Positions 1-11,600 of a DNA stretch of 64,000 bases are shown here, in pieces. The notes under the pieces are model-generated. The model had not been told where the DNA came from. It saw nothing but the letters and a program-made list of their open reading frames with translations, and did not search any database. The position numbers and the translations under genes are program-made. Numbering within the stretch: position 1 is the stretch's first letter; every line of letters starts with the position of its first letter. This DNA comes from Diadophis punctatus similis (Eukaryota; Chordata; Lepidosauria; Squamata; Dipsadidae). The stretch lies in contig JALIGW010000004.1 of NCBI GenBank assembly GCA_023053685.1, positions 81,277,898 through 81,341,897 of the forward strand. Direction: 5' to 3'.

Positions 1-1140
1 GCTGGGGTGAAGGGCGCAGAGGGGCTAGGAGGGAGGATGGGAGGCATAGAAGGGCTGAAGGACAGGGGGCTGGGGGAGAGGGAGGATGAGGGGGGGATGA
101 GAGGAAAAAAGGGCTGGAGGGCGAGGGGCCTGGGGGCCCTGAGGGGCAAAGGGGGTTGGGGATAAAGGGGGCTGAGAAGCAAAGCTGCCTGGGGCAAGGG
201 ACACTGAAGGACCCTAAGGGGTGAGGGGGTCTGAGGGGTATAGGAGGGCTGAGGGAGAGGGGGGCCCGAGGGGTGAGCAGTCTGGGCAACTGAGGGGGGC
301 TGAGAGGAAGAAAGAGCTGGAGGGCAAGGGGAACTCAGGGGTCCTGAGGGGCAAAGGGGGTTGGGGATGAAGGGGGCTGAGAGGCAAAGGGGCTGGGGCA
401 AGGGGTCCTGAAGGATGCTGAGGGGGAATGAGGGGTATAGGAGGGCTGAGGGACAGGGGAAGAGGGGGGCCCAAGGGGTGAGCGGTCTGGGCAACTGAGG
501 GGGGGCTGAGAGGAAGAAAGGGCTGGAGGGCAAGGGGAACTCAGGGGCCCTGAGGTGGGAAGGAGGTTGGGGATGAAGGGGGCTGAGAGGCAAAGGGGCT
601 GGGGCAAGGGGTCCTCCTGAAGGGTGCTGAGGGGTGAGGGGGAATGAGGGGCATAGGAGGGCTGAGGGACAGGGGGCAGGAGGAGAAGGGCCGGGGGAGC
701 TGAGGGATGCTGAGAGGCAAAAGGGGCTGGAGAGTGAGGGGCCCTGAGGGGCAAAAGGGGTTGGGGATGAAGGGGGTTGAGAGGCAAAGGGGCTGGGGCA
801 AGGGGTCCTGAATGGTGCTGAGGGGTGAGGGGGAATGAGGGGCATAGGAGGGCTGAGGGACAGGGGGCAGGAGGAGAAGGGCCCGGGGAGCTGAGGGGTG
901 CTGAGAGGCAAAAGGGGCTGGAGAGTGAGGGGCCCTGAGGGGCCCTGAGGGGCAAAAGGGGCAGGGGCCCCCTGAGGGTTCCTGAGGGGAGGATGAGAGG
1001 CATAATTGAGGGCTGAGGGGAGAGGGGGGGGCTGAGAGGCAAAACGGACTGGGGGCAAGGACTGAGGGATGAAAGGGGGCCGGGGGGGGGGGTGAGCGGA
1101 GCTAGGAGGGCGAGGGGCTGAGGGGCTCCGAGGGGCAAGT
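1..1140. repeat. G-rich higher-order minisatellite
   Basis: The plus strand is almost pure G/A with short C/T steps, built from variants of GAGGGGCAAAGGGGCTGGGG. A longer unit of about 200 bp recurs: the block GGGGCTGGGGCAAGGGGTCC appears near 387, 593 and 791. Open frames on the minus strand here are Pro/Leu/Ser-rich by-products of the repeat and are not called as genes. Many runs of four or more G could form G-quadruplexes. The array ends at the CpG-rich segment at 1.14 kb. Confidence 0.9.
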
Positions 1141-1750
1141 CAACTGGGCACCCTGAGAATATTTCCCTCTCTGGGCGCGCAAGTGGTGGAGAAGCATCCC
1201 GGATCCCCCCCCCCCATTCCTCACTTCGGGAATGGCGGGAGCGCGCAACGCTACTTTCCGAGACCCCCCCCCTTCCCCTTCCCCTCCCTCAACTTCCCTC
1301 AGCCAAGCCCCGGACGCCGCGCCAGAATTGGGGGCTCCCGGCTCTCCCCTCGAGCGCTGTCCGAGGTCTGAAGCGCGCCCGGCTCCTCCTCCTCCTCCTC
1401 CTCAGCCCAACCTGCCGGGACGACCCTTCCCCACGCGGGGACCCCTCGGCGGCTCTTTACCTCCTCCTCCTGCTGCGACCGGAGCCCCAGCTGTCGGCCA
1501 GGCGGGGTGACCCCCGTGGCAGCCGCTTTTATGCCATCTCCGCCTCGGACGCTTCGCCTTTATTTACAGGCAAACAGAGCCGTCCGGCTGCCCGCCACCG
1601 CCTCCCTCTTGCCCGCCCGCCCGGCCCTGCAACTCGCTGCCCCCCCTCCCCCTGCCTCGGGACCGAGGGGGGTCGTTGGATGGGTTGGGGGGGGGAGCCT
1701 GGGGGACCCCATAACTGAGAATTGGGGTTCGCCCCTCCCCTTTGGGAAGC
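1140..1750 (-). promoter_or_regulatory. GC-rich TATA-containing promoter candidate, firing leftward
   Basis: This segment is rich in CpG, unlike its surroundings. On the minus strand an ATAAAAG box lies at 1526-1532. About 30 bp downstream comes a short leader and then a good 5' splice site, GGAGGAG|GTAAAG, with the exon side ending at 1461. This fits a short noncoding first exon of about 40 nt (roughly 1461-1500) of a gene transcribed out of the window. In mammals SLC26A4 lies downstream of BCAP29 and has a noncoding exon 1, so it is the natural candidate, but no coding sequence supports this. CpG alone could also reflect a GC-rich repeat edge. Confidence 0.45.
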
Positions 1751-1822
1751 AGGCACCCCTCTTTCTCACCCCTTGGAAAGTTGGGTGCCCCGGCTGAATG
1801 ACCCCAAGGATCCAGTTACCCA

Positions 1823-1969
1823 AAGTGGAAAAAGGGGCTCTTTGGACTTTGGAGAAGATCCTACTTAAAACTAGGAAAAGTGGGGAGGGGGCACATATAC
1901 ACTTTTCTCAGTTTTAAGTAGGGTTCTTCTCCAAGATCCAAAGAGCCCCACCCCACTTCCCATTTCCAC
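1823..1969. repeat. Long inverted repeat (hairpin)
   Basis: A left arm at about 1823-1881 is repeated in reverse complement at about 1900-1969. Shared blocks are GGGGCTCTTTGGA, TTGGAGAAGA and CTACTTAAAACT. The arms are about 60-65 nt with a spacer near 20 nt and few mismatches. This could be a foldback MITE; no target duplication was identified. Confidence 0.7.
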
Positions 1970-2065
1970 TGTGGGTTCTGAATCCTAACAAAAATATGTG
2001 AAGATTCTCAACCCTCCAAGTCATGTTTGCCCCAAAAGTGGGTTTTTTCCCTCTCAAAAAGGCAG

Positions 2066-2160
2066 CCCTACTTTCTTGAGTTTTTTTTTTCCTTTGAAAA
2101 TGTTTCCCTTCTCATTCAGCCACTGAAGAAACTTCTTGGATGAAAAGTTAAACGTTTTTA
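2066..2160 (+). repeat. Degenerate HH-2 family fragment
   Basis: The segment has TTTGAAAATGTTTCCCTTCTC followed by CACTGAAGAAACTTCTTGGA and a TTAAACG end. It is a decayed relative of the inverted hammerhead-like repeat seen at 27.9 and 50.3-50.75 kb. The core GAAA is altered here, so no activity would be expected. Confidence 0.45.
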
Positions 2161-2449
2161 AGGGGTGGGGGGGGGGGGAATAACTAAAAAACAAAATTCC
2201 ACTTGCCTTTTGGAAAATCTTTTGCGAATGGGGATAAAAAGGGCGAAACCAAGTGAGTGGCAGGATACAAATCCAAACAGCCACGGCTTCTATTTTTTTC
2301 TTGAGTGGGGGGGAAAAAAGAGGGCAATATCTAATTCTGAAACCCCTGCTTCTGCTTGAAGACCAGATCAAATTAGATCTTGTTTCCTTGCCCCTCAAAG
2401 GCTATAATATTGACCCTGTAATATCGATTTCCACCAAAGTTGCATTTAG

Positions 2450-2600
2450 AATACAATAGAATAGAATAGAATTCTTTATTGGCCAAGTGTGATTGGACAC
2501 ACAAGGAATTTGTCTTTGGTGCATAGGCTCTCAGTGTACATAAAAGAAAAGATACATTTGTCAAGAATGGTTGTCATAGGGTTCAAGTAAGCAATCAAAT
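2450..2600 (-). mobile_element. CR1/L3-type LINE 3' end with AATAG tail
   Basis: A few AATAG units (2453-2472) lead into ATTCTTTATTGGCCAAGTGT and the sequence that also follows the long AATAG array at 3541. It is a short 5'-truncated insertion of the same LINE, in minus orientation with the microsatellite at its 3' end. Confidence 0.7.
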
Positions 2601-2608
2601 TTGAAACG

Positions 2609-2609
<1 letters not shown>

Positions 2610-2660
<51 letters not shown>
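2610..2660. repeat. (GT)n microsatellite
   Basis: Uninterrupted GT dinucleotides, about 25 units. Likely length-polymorphic. Minus-strand frames crossing it give Thr-His runs and are ignored. Confidence 0.97.
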
Positions 2661-2662
<2 letters not shown>

Positions 2663-2769
2663 TGGAGAGAGTGGTGGCTGTGCATACGTGGATGCCTACT
2701 TAAGAGTCTCTCTCCTGCCGAACACATTATTGCCAAAGTCTACACAAATGTTATTGAATTTAAATCTGG

Positions 2770-3185
2770 AAAATGAATGCAAGTAAAAAGCATGGTACGA
2801 TTCAGTGGGCAAGGAACTTTGGATCTAATGCAATGCTTGAGCAATGGGAGCGGACATGGAAGAAAGTGTTTACAATTTACATTAAATTATAACTTAAAAG
2901 AAAACTTCTATAAGGTGATGTATCGTGGGTATTTTTCTCCAGACAAGTTGTCAAGAATGTATAAAGCCATTTGAAATGAATGTTGTAAATGTAAAGAAGG
3001 GACATTTTTTAAAAAATCATTTATGGTGGACATGTGATAAAGCAAAGAAATGGTGGAGTAGGATTCATACCTTAATACAGAAAATTCTTAAAGTGGTTAT
3101 AAAGAGAAAACCAGAGATTTTTCTTTTGGGTTTAATGGAAAAAGACTCAGGGGGGAAAATTCAGAACTTTGATCTTATATACCAG
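2770..3185 (+). pseudogene. L1 ORF2 relic
   Basis: Overlapping plus frames give fragments typical of the L1 ORF2 C-terminal region, including LWWTCDKAKKWWSRIH and LKVVIKRKPEIFLLGLMEKD, preceded by a VMYRGYFSPDKLSRMYK-like segment. Frameshifts and stops separate the pieces, so it is a dead LINE copy. The (AATAG)n array starts straight after it. Confidence 0.75.
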
Positions 3186-3188
3186 TAT

Positions 3189-3540
3189 GAAGAGAATAGA
3201 ATAGAATAGAATAGAATAGAATAGAATAGAATAGAATAGAATAGAATAGAATAGAATAGAATAGAATAGAAAAGAAAAGAAAATAGAACAGAAAATAATA
3301 ATAGAATAGAATAGAATAGAATAGAATAGAATAGAATAGAATAGAATAGAATAGAATAGAATAGAATAGAAAATAGAATAGAACAGAAAATAATAATAGA
3401 ATACAAAATAGAATACAAAATAGAATACAAAATAGAATAGAACAGAAAATAATAATAGAATAGAATAATAGAATAGAATAGAATAGAATAGAATAGAATA
3501 GAATAGAATAGAATAGAATAGAATAGAATAGAATAGAATT
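3189..3540. repeat. (AATAG)n microsatellite array
   Basis: About 350 bp of AATAG pentamers with a few AAATA, ATAATA and ACAAA variants near 3285-3300 and 3370-3460. It abuts the 3' end of a minus-oriented CR1/L3-type LINE. This is the expected arrangement where the LINE tail seeded the microsatellite, a process described in snakes. Long Tyr/Ser/Ile/Leu frames on the minus strand are by-products. Confidence 0.95.
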
Positions 3541-4520
3541 CTTTACTGGCCAAGTGTGATTGGACACACAAGGAATTTGTCTTTGGTGCATAAGCTCTCA
3601 GTGTACATAAAAGAAAAGATACACTTGTCAAGAATCATGAGGTACAACACTTAATGATTGTCATAGGGTACAAATAAGCAATCAGGAAACAATCAATATT
3701 AATATAAATCATAAGCAACAAGTTACAGTCATACAGTCCTAAGTGGGAGGAGATGGGTGATAAGAACGATGAGAAAAACTAATAGTAATAGTAATGCAGC
3801 CTTAGTGAATAGTTTGACAGTGGTGAGGGAATTATTTGTTTAGCAGTGATGGCGTTCGGGAAAAAACTGTTCTTGTGTCTAGTTGTCTTGGTGTGCACTG
3901 CTCTATAGCGTCATTTTGAGGCGTAGGAGTTGAAACAATTTATGTCCAGGATGCGAGGGGTCAGTAAATATTTTCACGGCCCTCTTTTTGACTCGTGCAG
4001 TATACAGGTCCTCAATGGAAGGCAGGTTGGTAGCAATTGTTTTTTCTGCAGTTCTCATTATCCTCTGAAGTCTGAGTCTGTCTTGTTGGGTTGCAGAACC
4101 GAACCAGACAGTTATAGAGATGCAGATGACAGACTCAATAATTCCTCTGTAGAACTGTATCAGCAGCTCCTTGGGCAGTTTGAGCTTCCTGAGTTGGTGC
4201 AGAAAGAACATTCTTTGTTGTGCTTTTTTGATGACGTTTTTGATGTTAGGTGACCATTTTAGGTCTTGAGATATGACAGAACCTAGAAATTTGAAGGTCT
4301 CTATGTTAATAGTGTGTTGTCTAGTATTGTAAGAGGTGGTAGAATGGGTTTCTCCTAAAGTCTACCACCATTTCTACTGTTTTGAGTGTGTTCAGTTCCA
4401 GATTGTTCCGGTTGCACCACGAGGCCAATTGTTCAACCTCCCGTCTGTATGCGGTTTCATCGTTGTCTCAAATGAGACCAATCACTGTTGTATCATCTGC
4501 AAAACGTTGACAGCAGCAAG
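3541..4520 (-). mobile_element. CR1/L2-clade LINE, RT and C-terminal part
   Basis: Minus-strand reading shows the RT catalytic box FADDTTVIGLI near 4500-4470. The downstream RT/thumb part has ELNTLKTVEMVVDF, then a 102-residue open stretch (4211-3903) with LRKLKLPKELLIQFYRGIIE and WFGSATQQDRLRLQRI. At least one frameshift separates the RT box from the long open part. The 3' end carries the TTGGCCAAGTGTGATTGGAC segment and AATAG tail. This is a non-functional copy. Confidence 0.8.
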
Positions 4521-4898
4521 ACTATGCTATGCACAGAAATTGAAGGTTACCTCAATCCCCACAATGGACGAACGGCTGCAAAAATTAATGGAGTTAGAAA
4601 AAAAATACAAATACTTTTATTTCTACTTGGAAACCGCTTCTGGATTTTGTGCTTGAGAAGGAGGAAAAAAAAAAGAAATTTTGGGTTTTACCGAAGAGAT
4701 AGATTTGTTGTTATAGAAATGGCTAGTTTATACTATTATGTAAAAGCAAAAAGTTGAGGTTTCATGTTAATGCCTTATTTTACCGCACTGAAGGGACTTG
4801 GAAGTCAATGCCTTTTATTCCTTTTTCCCCTTTTCTTTCCCGCACTTTTCTCTTCTTTTTTCCTCAAAGAACCTCAAACCTCACTCCTTACTACTGGT

Positions 4899-4975
4899 AG
4901 CACTGATGATGTTACCTAGCTGAGTAATGAAACGTCTGCAAGAAAACAACTGAGCTCAGAGAGCACCAAGAACCC
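4899..4975 (+). ncRNA. Hammerhead-ribozyme-like motif, HH-1 repeat
   Basis: CTGATGA lies at 4903-4909. It is followed by a possible stem II (TTAC pairing with GTAA around CTAGCTGA), GAAA at 4929-4932, and CGTC, giving a canonical GTC cleavage site at 4936. GCA just before the core can pair with TGC just after the cut as stem I. Stem III would be the self-complementary ACGT, so activity would favour a dimer. Such minimal hammerheads are known from Penelope-like elements. The repeat continues to CTCAGAGAGCACCAAG. Folding and cleavage are inferred only. Confidence 0.5.
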
Positions 4976-5029
4976 CTCATATTAAACAGCATTGGGAGTG
5001 AGATGAAATCCTAGACCAGTGATCCAGAT

Positions 5030-5165
5030 CGTTGCCCCTTAGCTTTGGCACTTTAAAATGGGTGGACTTCAATTCCCAGAATTCCTCACGCTGGCTGGGG
5101 AATTCTGGGAGCTGAAGTCCACCTATCTTAATGTTCCCAAGGCTGAGAAACACCGATTCAGATCT
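5030..5165. repeat. Foldback MITE (MITE-B type, degenerate)
   Basis: GGTGGACTTCAATTCCCAGA is mirrored by TCTGGGAGCTGAAGTCCACC around a centre near 5095. This is the same palindrome family seen intact at 17.7, 30.4, 48.9 and 59.7 kb. Confidence 0.7.
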
Positions 5166-5239
5166 TAAAAGCAGCATTGTAACAACATGATCCTGCCCTA
5201 AGGGATAGACCACAAGAGCCGAAAAGCAGAAGTCTGCCA

Positions 5240-5615
5240 GATATAGGTAATCCTCGACTTACGACCACAATTGAGCCCCAAATTTGTTGCTGAGACATTT
5301 GTTAAGTGAGTTTTGCCCCATTTTACCTTTCTTGCCGCAGTTGTTAAGTGAATCACTGCAGTTGTTAAGTTAGTAACCCGGTTGTTCAGTGAATCTGCCT
5401 TCCCCATTGATTTTGCTGGTCAGGCGGTCGCAAAGGGTGATCACATGACCCCAGGACACTGCGACCATCATTTATATGAGCCAGTTGCCAAGTGTTTGAA
5501 TTTTGATCATGTAACCAGGGGCATGCTGTAATGGTTGTTAAGTGTGTCATCCCCCCCCAGTGTCATTGTAACAGTCACTAAATGAATCTTTGTAATTTAA
5601 GGATTACCTGTAATC
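5240..5615 (+). mobile_element. MITE-A (hAT-like non-autonomous DNA element)
   Basis: It starts near GTAATCCTCGACTTACGACC and ends near AATTTAAGGATTACCTGTA, which are inverted ends. The body has the recurring blocks TTTTGCCCCATTTTA, TTAAGTGAATCACTGCAGTT and GTAACCAGGGGCATGCTG. This is the commonest dispersed repeat in the window, with about twenty copies. Confidence 0.75.
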
Positions 5616-5619
5616 AATC

Positions 5620-7560
5620 TCATATGCTTGCAAAGTTTTGACACAATGCATACTCCCTACGGGTAGACGTAAAACCGAAGTGAAAAAGTGTCAAGAGTAT
5701 ACAAGCATTAAACCTTTGGCTGCCTCCTAAATCAATGTTACAGCCGAGAGTGTGTTGTTTTCCTGATACCGCAACACTGCATTTCATCCAATGTTTGTTT
5801 TGAGGCTGTCCTTTCAGCTGTTTTAAACATGAATGGAATGGAAACTCCTAACTAGTTCCTTGAAAGCTTACTATGTTCTCAGAAAGCTTTCTTGGGAAAT
5901 AACTTTACCGTTCTCCATCCTTATGGAGGGGCTTCCACAACATTTAATTACTAAAGAATTGAGCATAGGCAAGTCTTTGTGCGCCACGGTGAAAACACCT
6001 GGCCTGGCTACTGTCTGGCTAAACCGAACAAGTCATATAATGGGACTCTTGTTCACCGCCAAAATCCATACAGGTCCTTTGTGTCTCTCACCTCTTCAAA
6101 ACAACTACGTAATCCCAAATACTTTAGATGTTTGTAGAGTAACTTGAGACCAATATGAGCAGTTGTTAGCGATCAAAACCAGGGCATTATACCAGAGCTG
6201 TTTTACTAAGTGTATACTGTACTGCCCATTTATTGTTGTTGTTCCTTTTCGCATTTTTCAATTTATGGGCGATCTTTCGCGACAATTAATTTGCAATATG
6301 TTCATGCTACCCATATCTTCACATTGCAAGGATGTGGTACTTCAGCAAACTGAAGTTTATACTTCCCACTACAAGGAACATTACTATTTTTATGACAGAC
6401 TGAGAGACAAGATACTTAAGATAGAAGGTAAATAAGATAGCTGATATATAGATAAGATAGATAAGATAGCTAGATAAATGTAGATAGAATATAGACGGAT
6501 GGATTGTGTGTGTGACATGGCACCAGAATTTCTTCAATAGTAGTTGTTTGTGCCTTTTCTGTTTATTTAATTAGGCCTTATATTCTGCTGAATTGCCCTT
6601 TCTATAGTGAGAAACTCCCCTCCAAATAATATAGTATGAAGTATAGTATCTTCAAAAGTAAGCATCCAGAAAAATGATAGCTTAGTTAACATTGTCATAT
6701 CAAGAGACGTGTATCTTGGCACCTGCTGACAGAATTTTGCAAATTTCTCCATTTTAGACTACATTTTCCAAACAGGAGAAATCTGCTGTATTAGATTAAT
6801 TCAAAGGGCAGAGTGGATTATGTTCATAACTTCCATGAAATGCAATTTATTTCATAACATGGGAGACAGAAGAATATAACTTTATTTTTCTCATTCAATG
6901 TATTGTCCATCCTCTGCTTCTTCTAAGCATCCCTACTTAATATAGAAGTCACAATTTACCACTACAGGATGCAATGCAACCCCAAACAAAATTAAAATTA
7001 TTTTTTTAAAGCTTAAGGGACAAATGAAGGTTTGGAAACTCTAATTGGTTCCTATCACAATAAAGAATAGGTTGGACATCCTGCTACCAATTGTATATTC
7101 TCAATTAGCAGAGTATTTTTCCCCATCCCTTTCAGTCTGTTCCCTTGCAGCATGTCATATCAATATTCAGCAACATACCTATTTACAGTTAGGGTTACCA
7201 TAAAATGTAATCTTTAAAAGAGAGCTTTTAAAATGCCTTCATTATACATTATACAAAAACTCTGTATTTCTTAAAAACTTTGTTTCTGAACGAGTCAAGA
7301 TCCTCTAAGACAGTGAGGTGATTGCAACTACTATAAATTGCAGAGATAAGTGGGAATCAATGCTTTGGAATCTCAGAATAGCTTCTGCCTATTGCTACTG
7401 AAAATAAGCTCTAAATATTTGTTTTACTTTAAAATAAACTATTTCATTTTTTGAGGCAAGTTTATTCTAGGCAAATGGACTGTCTTGAACTCTACATCCA
7501 ACTAATTTTGTCCAACTCATTTCTAATATACTTATGTCCAAGTTAAAAGAATTGTTCCTT
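5620..7560. other. No recognised gene
   Basis: AT-rich sequence downstream of BCAP29. A short (ATAG)-like stretch lies at 6425-6480. The plus frame at 5833-6147 (104 codons) has no recognisable domain and no splice support, so it is not called. Confidence 0.6.
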
Positions 7561-7569
7561 TATGAAGAC

Positions 7570-8580
7570 CAAGCAAAGCTTAAACATCTCTTTATTAAGA
7601 AACAAACATTCAAGTAAAATAGTGACACAAATGTGGAAAAGGCAACCCATTCAAATGGGAATAATGAAAGCAGTAAGCTGCCTTCAGATTTGTATTCAGC
7701 AGCGTTTCCCTGTGATAGCGGAAGCAAATGGTAAAACAATTTTCATCAATTGCAAATTCTCTTCGTAAAGTTGCTCAGGACGGTTAAGAGATCTTCTGGA
7801 ATAGCATCAGACGATCCCTTCTTTTTACCTAAAACCTCTGTGGTATCCTCCGGAGAAACATGTCGGAATCCAACCCAGCGTAAGTACAGTGCAATTAATC
7901 ACAGAAAAGGCAGCTTAGTAAACACTGCTTAATTTCCCCCCCAAAAGTGAAACACGAGATCCTGGCAAGTATCTATGCAAACTTTTGAACATGTTAAGTG
8001 AAAAAAATTACAGACTGGAACTAAATTTGATGACGTTCCTGATCATTTCTAGCAAAGTGGATTTAATTCATCTTAATTTTATGCTTGAAGTAATGTATGA
8101 ACCAATTTCCACATCAGAACAATACTTTGTATCTAAAACTTTAAAAAAAAAATATCTCAGAGTAGCAAGTAAGAATTCTTTAAAATGATTTATATCATCC
8201 TTGTTGGATTAAAAAAATAACACATATTGGCATTCAATGTACCACTTAATGGTGTAAACTTATGAATAGTTCCTTGCACCCAACGAGATGTAGACGTGGT
8301 GTTTGAACAGTAATCCACTGTATGAACTCATCAGTATTTTGTAACCAAACAGAGTTTGTAACAAGGAATCACTGCACTTTTTGGCATGACTAAAGTAGAT
8401 TTGGCAAAAACATTGCTGCAAAATTAAAAAGGTCTAGGTAATTGTTAAATTGTGATATTTCAGCAATGAATGCAGTAAATCTATTTTTTAAAAAACCCCA
8501 AAAGCTTTTCCATATATACCTGTAAAGTAAAAACCAAACAAATAAACAATTCAGGTTGCTGCGCACATCCTTGTTCTGCT
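7570..8580 (-). other. BCAP29: Probable BCAP29 3' UTR
   Basis: This follows the BCAP29 stop at 8581-8583 on the minus strand. The first strong AATAAA on that strand lies at 7591-7596 (TTTATT on plus), which would give a 3' UTR of about 1 kb ending near 7570. The end is inferred from this signal alone. Confidence 0.45.
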
Positions 8581-8616
8581 TTAAAGATCTTTCTTACTGG
8601 AAGCTCCCGTTTGTTG
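8581..8616 (-). CDS. BCAP29: BCAP29 terminal coding exon
   Basis: Twelve codons after acceptor TTTACAG encode [11 protein letters not shown] and TAA. The final KKDL fits the KKXX ER-retrieval pattern; the human protein ends KKRL from memory. It is too short to find as an ORF but required by reading phase. Confidence 0.88.
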   Translation of the reverse strand, partial: QQTGASSKKDL

Positions 8617-11600
8617 CTGTAAAGTAAAACAGATGTATGAAAAAAATTAGTATACTTATTATATGGTTAATTTTCATTGCAAAATCACACAGGGACAAAT
8701 CACAGAGACGGAGAAGAGCTGCTATAATACACCGAAAGTAAAACTTGTGCTTTAGAGATAACACCTGATAATGAAGACTTAGCACATAAATCATAATTCA
8801 ACTATGAAAATTCACTATGGATGAATTTCCCCTATCTCAAAAGGGTTTTAGCTATTTGCTAAGAAATATTTTTCACGTCTGTATTTCACACTGCACTGAA
8901 TCCAATATTTTTTTTAATCTAAGTGTTTTTTAGAAAGCAAATTCAGTAGAGCTCTGAGTATTTTCTTTTTTCTCTTCTCCTCCACATTGCCACGCTAGGA
9001 ATACCAAGTTACTAAAATATTAATGAAGTTAATTGTTTAAAAGAAAATAAGCTTCATTCCAACAAGTGTTCTAAATACATTAAGAAATTCCCGTTATTCT
9101 GAAAGAGTACTGTATGTTGAATTAAAAATGTCTTTATGAATGTTGCCTTGGATAAGACACAACGTCGTTGTATGAATTTAAAAAGTTCTGCTTGAGCAAA
9201 TCAGATGCCTCTGCCTCCTACCTTTAATTTTTCATGTTCTTTACAAAGGAGTTCATATTCTTTTTTAAGTTCATCAGAGTGCTTCCTAGCAGTAACAATT
9301 TCATTTCTTGTATGGAGGAGAGCTGCAAGACATAGGTGTGATACTATTCAGCACATATCACTGCATTTTTATTAAAACCTCTGTCCCCTGAAGAATGTCA
9401 TTCTCAAGAATGAAATTATATTTTTAAAATGAGGATAAAACTGGCAAGGACTTTCAGACAGATGGCAAAAGGTAAACTGAAGTTTGAATAATTCTAACTG
9501 CTCTGGAATAAACAAGTACGTTCGACAAATAATGCATTTTACCTGAAAAGTCAGAGCAATTGCAAATAAATTGGAAAACTGTTGCATATAGGAAAATAGA
9601 GGATAGGAAAAGTAGCTTCAGATTGAGAAAAAAATGGAGACAAGAGTATAATTTTTATATATTTATATATACACTTGACATCTTTGTTAAGGCTTATTTT
9701 AAAATGCATAAATTCTTTGTTTAGTAGACTAGCTGGATGAGAATATATGATAAACCCAATTATCTACCAGTGTAAATGACTCTGTTTACACTAATCTGCA
9801 TCATCATGCAATTATACAAGTGACATAATTATATCAGTCATGCAATCACATGATTAAATACATTTATGTAAATGATATAATTTACATGAATTGTCAAGGC
9901 TTTGTTGTTAATACACTTGTCCATTATTTGGTTACGAAGAAAACATCTGTTGTATTCAATTTTCTATTAATAAATATTCATTACATAACAGTTTAATATT
10001 TGCCACAGGAAGGTATTAATTTTACAATGATTTACTATTTAATTTTTTTTATTTTAATGAAAATGCCATAGTATTAGATTGCAAAACAGTTCTTTTGGGT
10101 AACTTGATCTTACAGTAACTTAATTACTGTATGCTTTAAGGAGGACAGGCAAAACCTTTTGGTTGTAACTAAAAACAACACTATCTCTAAACATAACCAA
10201 GATAACTAGGGATAGTTGCACATTCACTACATTGTTATTCTGTTTTGACAAAAATATACTTGTGGCAAGATGGGTGAGGTCTTCTAAGTAGAAGAATGTC
10301 AAAGTTCACTGCATTAAAAAAATCTTTAGCTTTGGGCTGTGACTGGTAACATCATGTTCGGAAGTGTGCTAGCATCCATATGAACTACACAGAAGGTAGC
10401 CTCAGCTTACTGATTGTTTTAATATAGCAATAAACATTTTAAAAAACAGTTACTGCCACTCCTCTTTCTTCAAGCAAAATGATCCACAGAAAGCATGAAA
10501 GCAATTTTTTAAATAGAATTTCTACCAACTTTTTTCCCCAGCAGAGTTAATTGAGTTTTGCCTCATTTTACGACTTTTCTCGCCACATTTGTTAAGTGAA
10601 TCACTGCAGTTGTTAAAAATAAACCTTTAAATTTCCATGCCTGGGCTAAGTTAAAATGTCAAATATGACACCTGCCTAACTAAAAATAGCACTTACAAAC
10701 TTAAGGCATTATGCATAATTTTATTTTGAATTTTCTAAAATTATTTTCAGATTTTGACTATAATTTTTTTTGTTTCGTAATGTTGTACATTAAATTGTTT
10801 CATAACTATCTAAACCACCACAGGAAACTGTATAGGAAGAAGTTCATCTGAAGAACAATGTTCTTATCATGTTTATTTTGTATACAAGCCATGTCTGTTT
10901 ATAAGAGTTGCCAAACATTGTGTAAACTTTACTTTCCCTTCCTCGTTCCAAATCTTATCATCTTTCTATACATACAGAGGTGCGTGATCAAAACTTTGTA
11001 AGTTTCCATATGCACACGTACATCTGTGAAAATGACTATAATTACTGGTGCTAAGCAGTTCGAATGCATACATTTGTCAGTAATACTTCACATATTTTAT
11101 GGTTCATATTATTCCCATCCTGCACAAGGAGGAAAAGTGACAGATATAAAATATTATTCAAGTTCAAGGTGTTATACATTGCATGTCCCATTTTAGTTAT
11201 TTTTCCATAACAACATTCTTGCTTATGAAATTTGTTTTTTCAAGCACACACAGGCAGCTCTTTGCTATGCAGTTCTAATATGCTATTATTGAAAAGAGTT
11301 AGATAATGAATAATCTAGAGCCATGGTGGCGAATCTATGGCACGCGTGCCACAGGTGGCACGCGGAGCCATAGCGGAGGGCACGCGAGCGTTGCCCACCG
11401 GCAAACCGGAAGTGCGGAAAAACGCACTTCCGGTTTGCTGGTGAGCTGTTTTTTGCACTCCGGAGGGTTCAGGGAAGCTCCCTGAAGCCCCGGAATGCAA
11501 AAAACTACAAAACGGACAAACTGGAAGTGCGGAAAAAACGCACTTCCAGTTTGCCAGTGAGCTGTTTTTTGCACTCTGGAGGGTTCAGGGAAGCTCCCTG

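Noticed and set aside
335..1138. 267-codon Pro/Leu/Ser open frame on the minus strand
   Set aside because: It is the translation of the G-rich minisatellite. All three frames on that strand are similarly open and the composition follows the repeat.
3161..3631. 156-codon Tyr/Ser/Ile/Leu frame
   Set aside because: Translation of the (AATAG)n microsatellite.
5833..6147. 104-codon plus frame starting MEWKLLTSSLKAYY
   Set aside because: No recognisable domain, no splice sites in keeping, AT-rich intergenic context.
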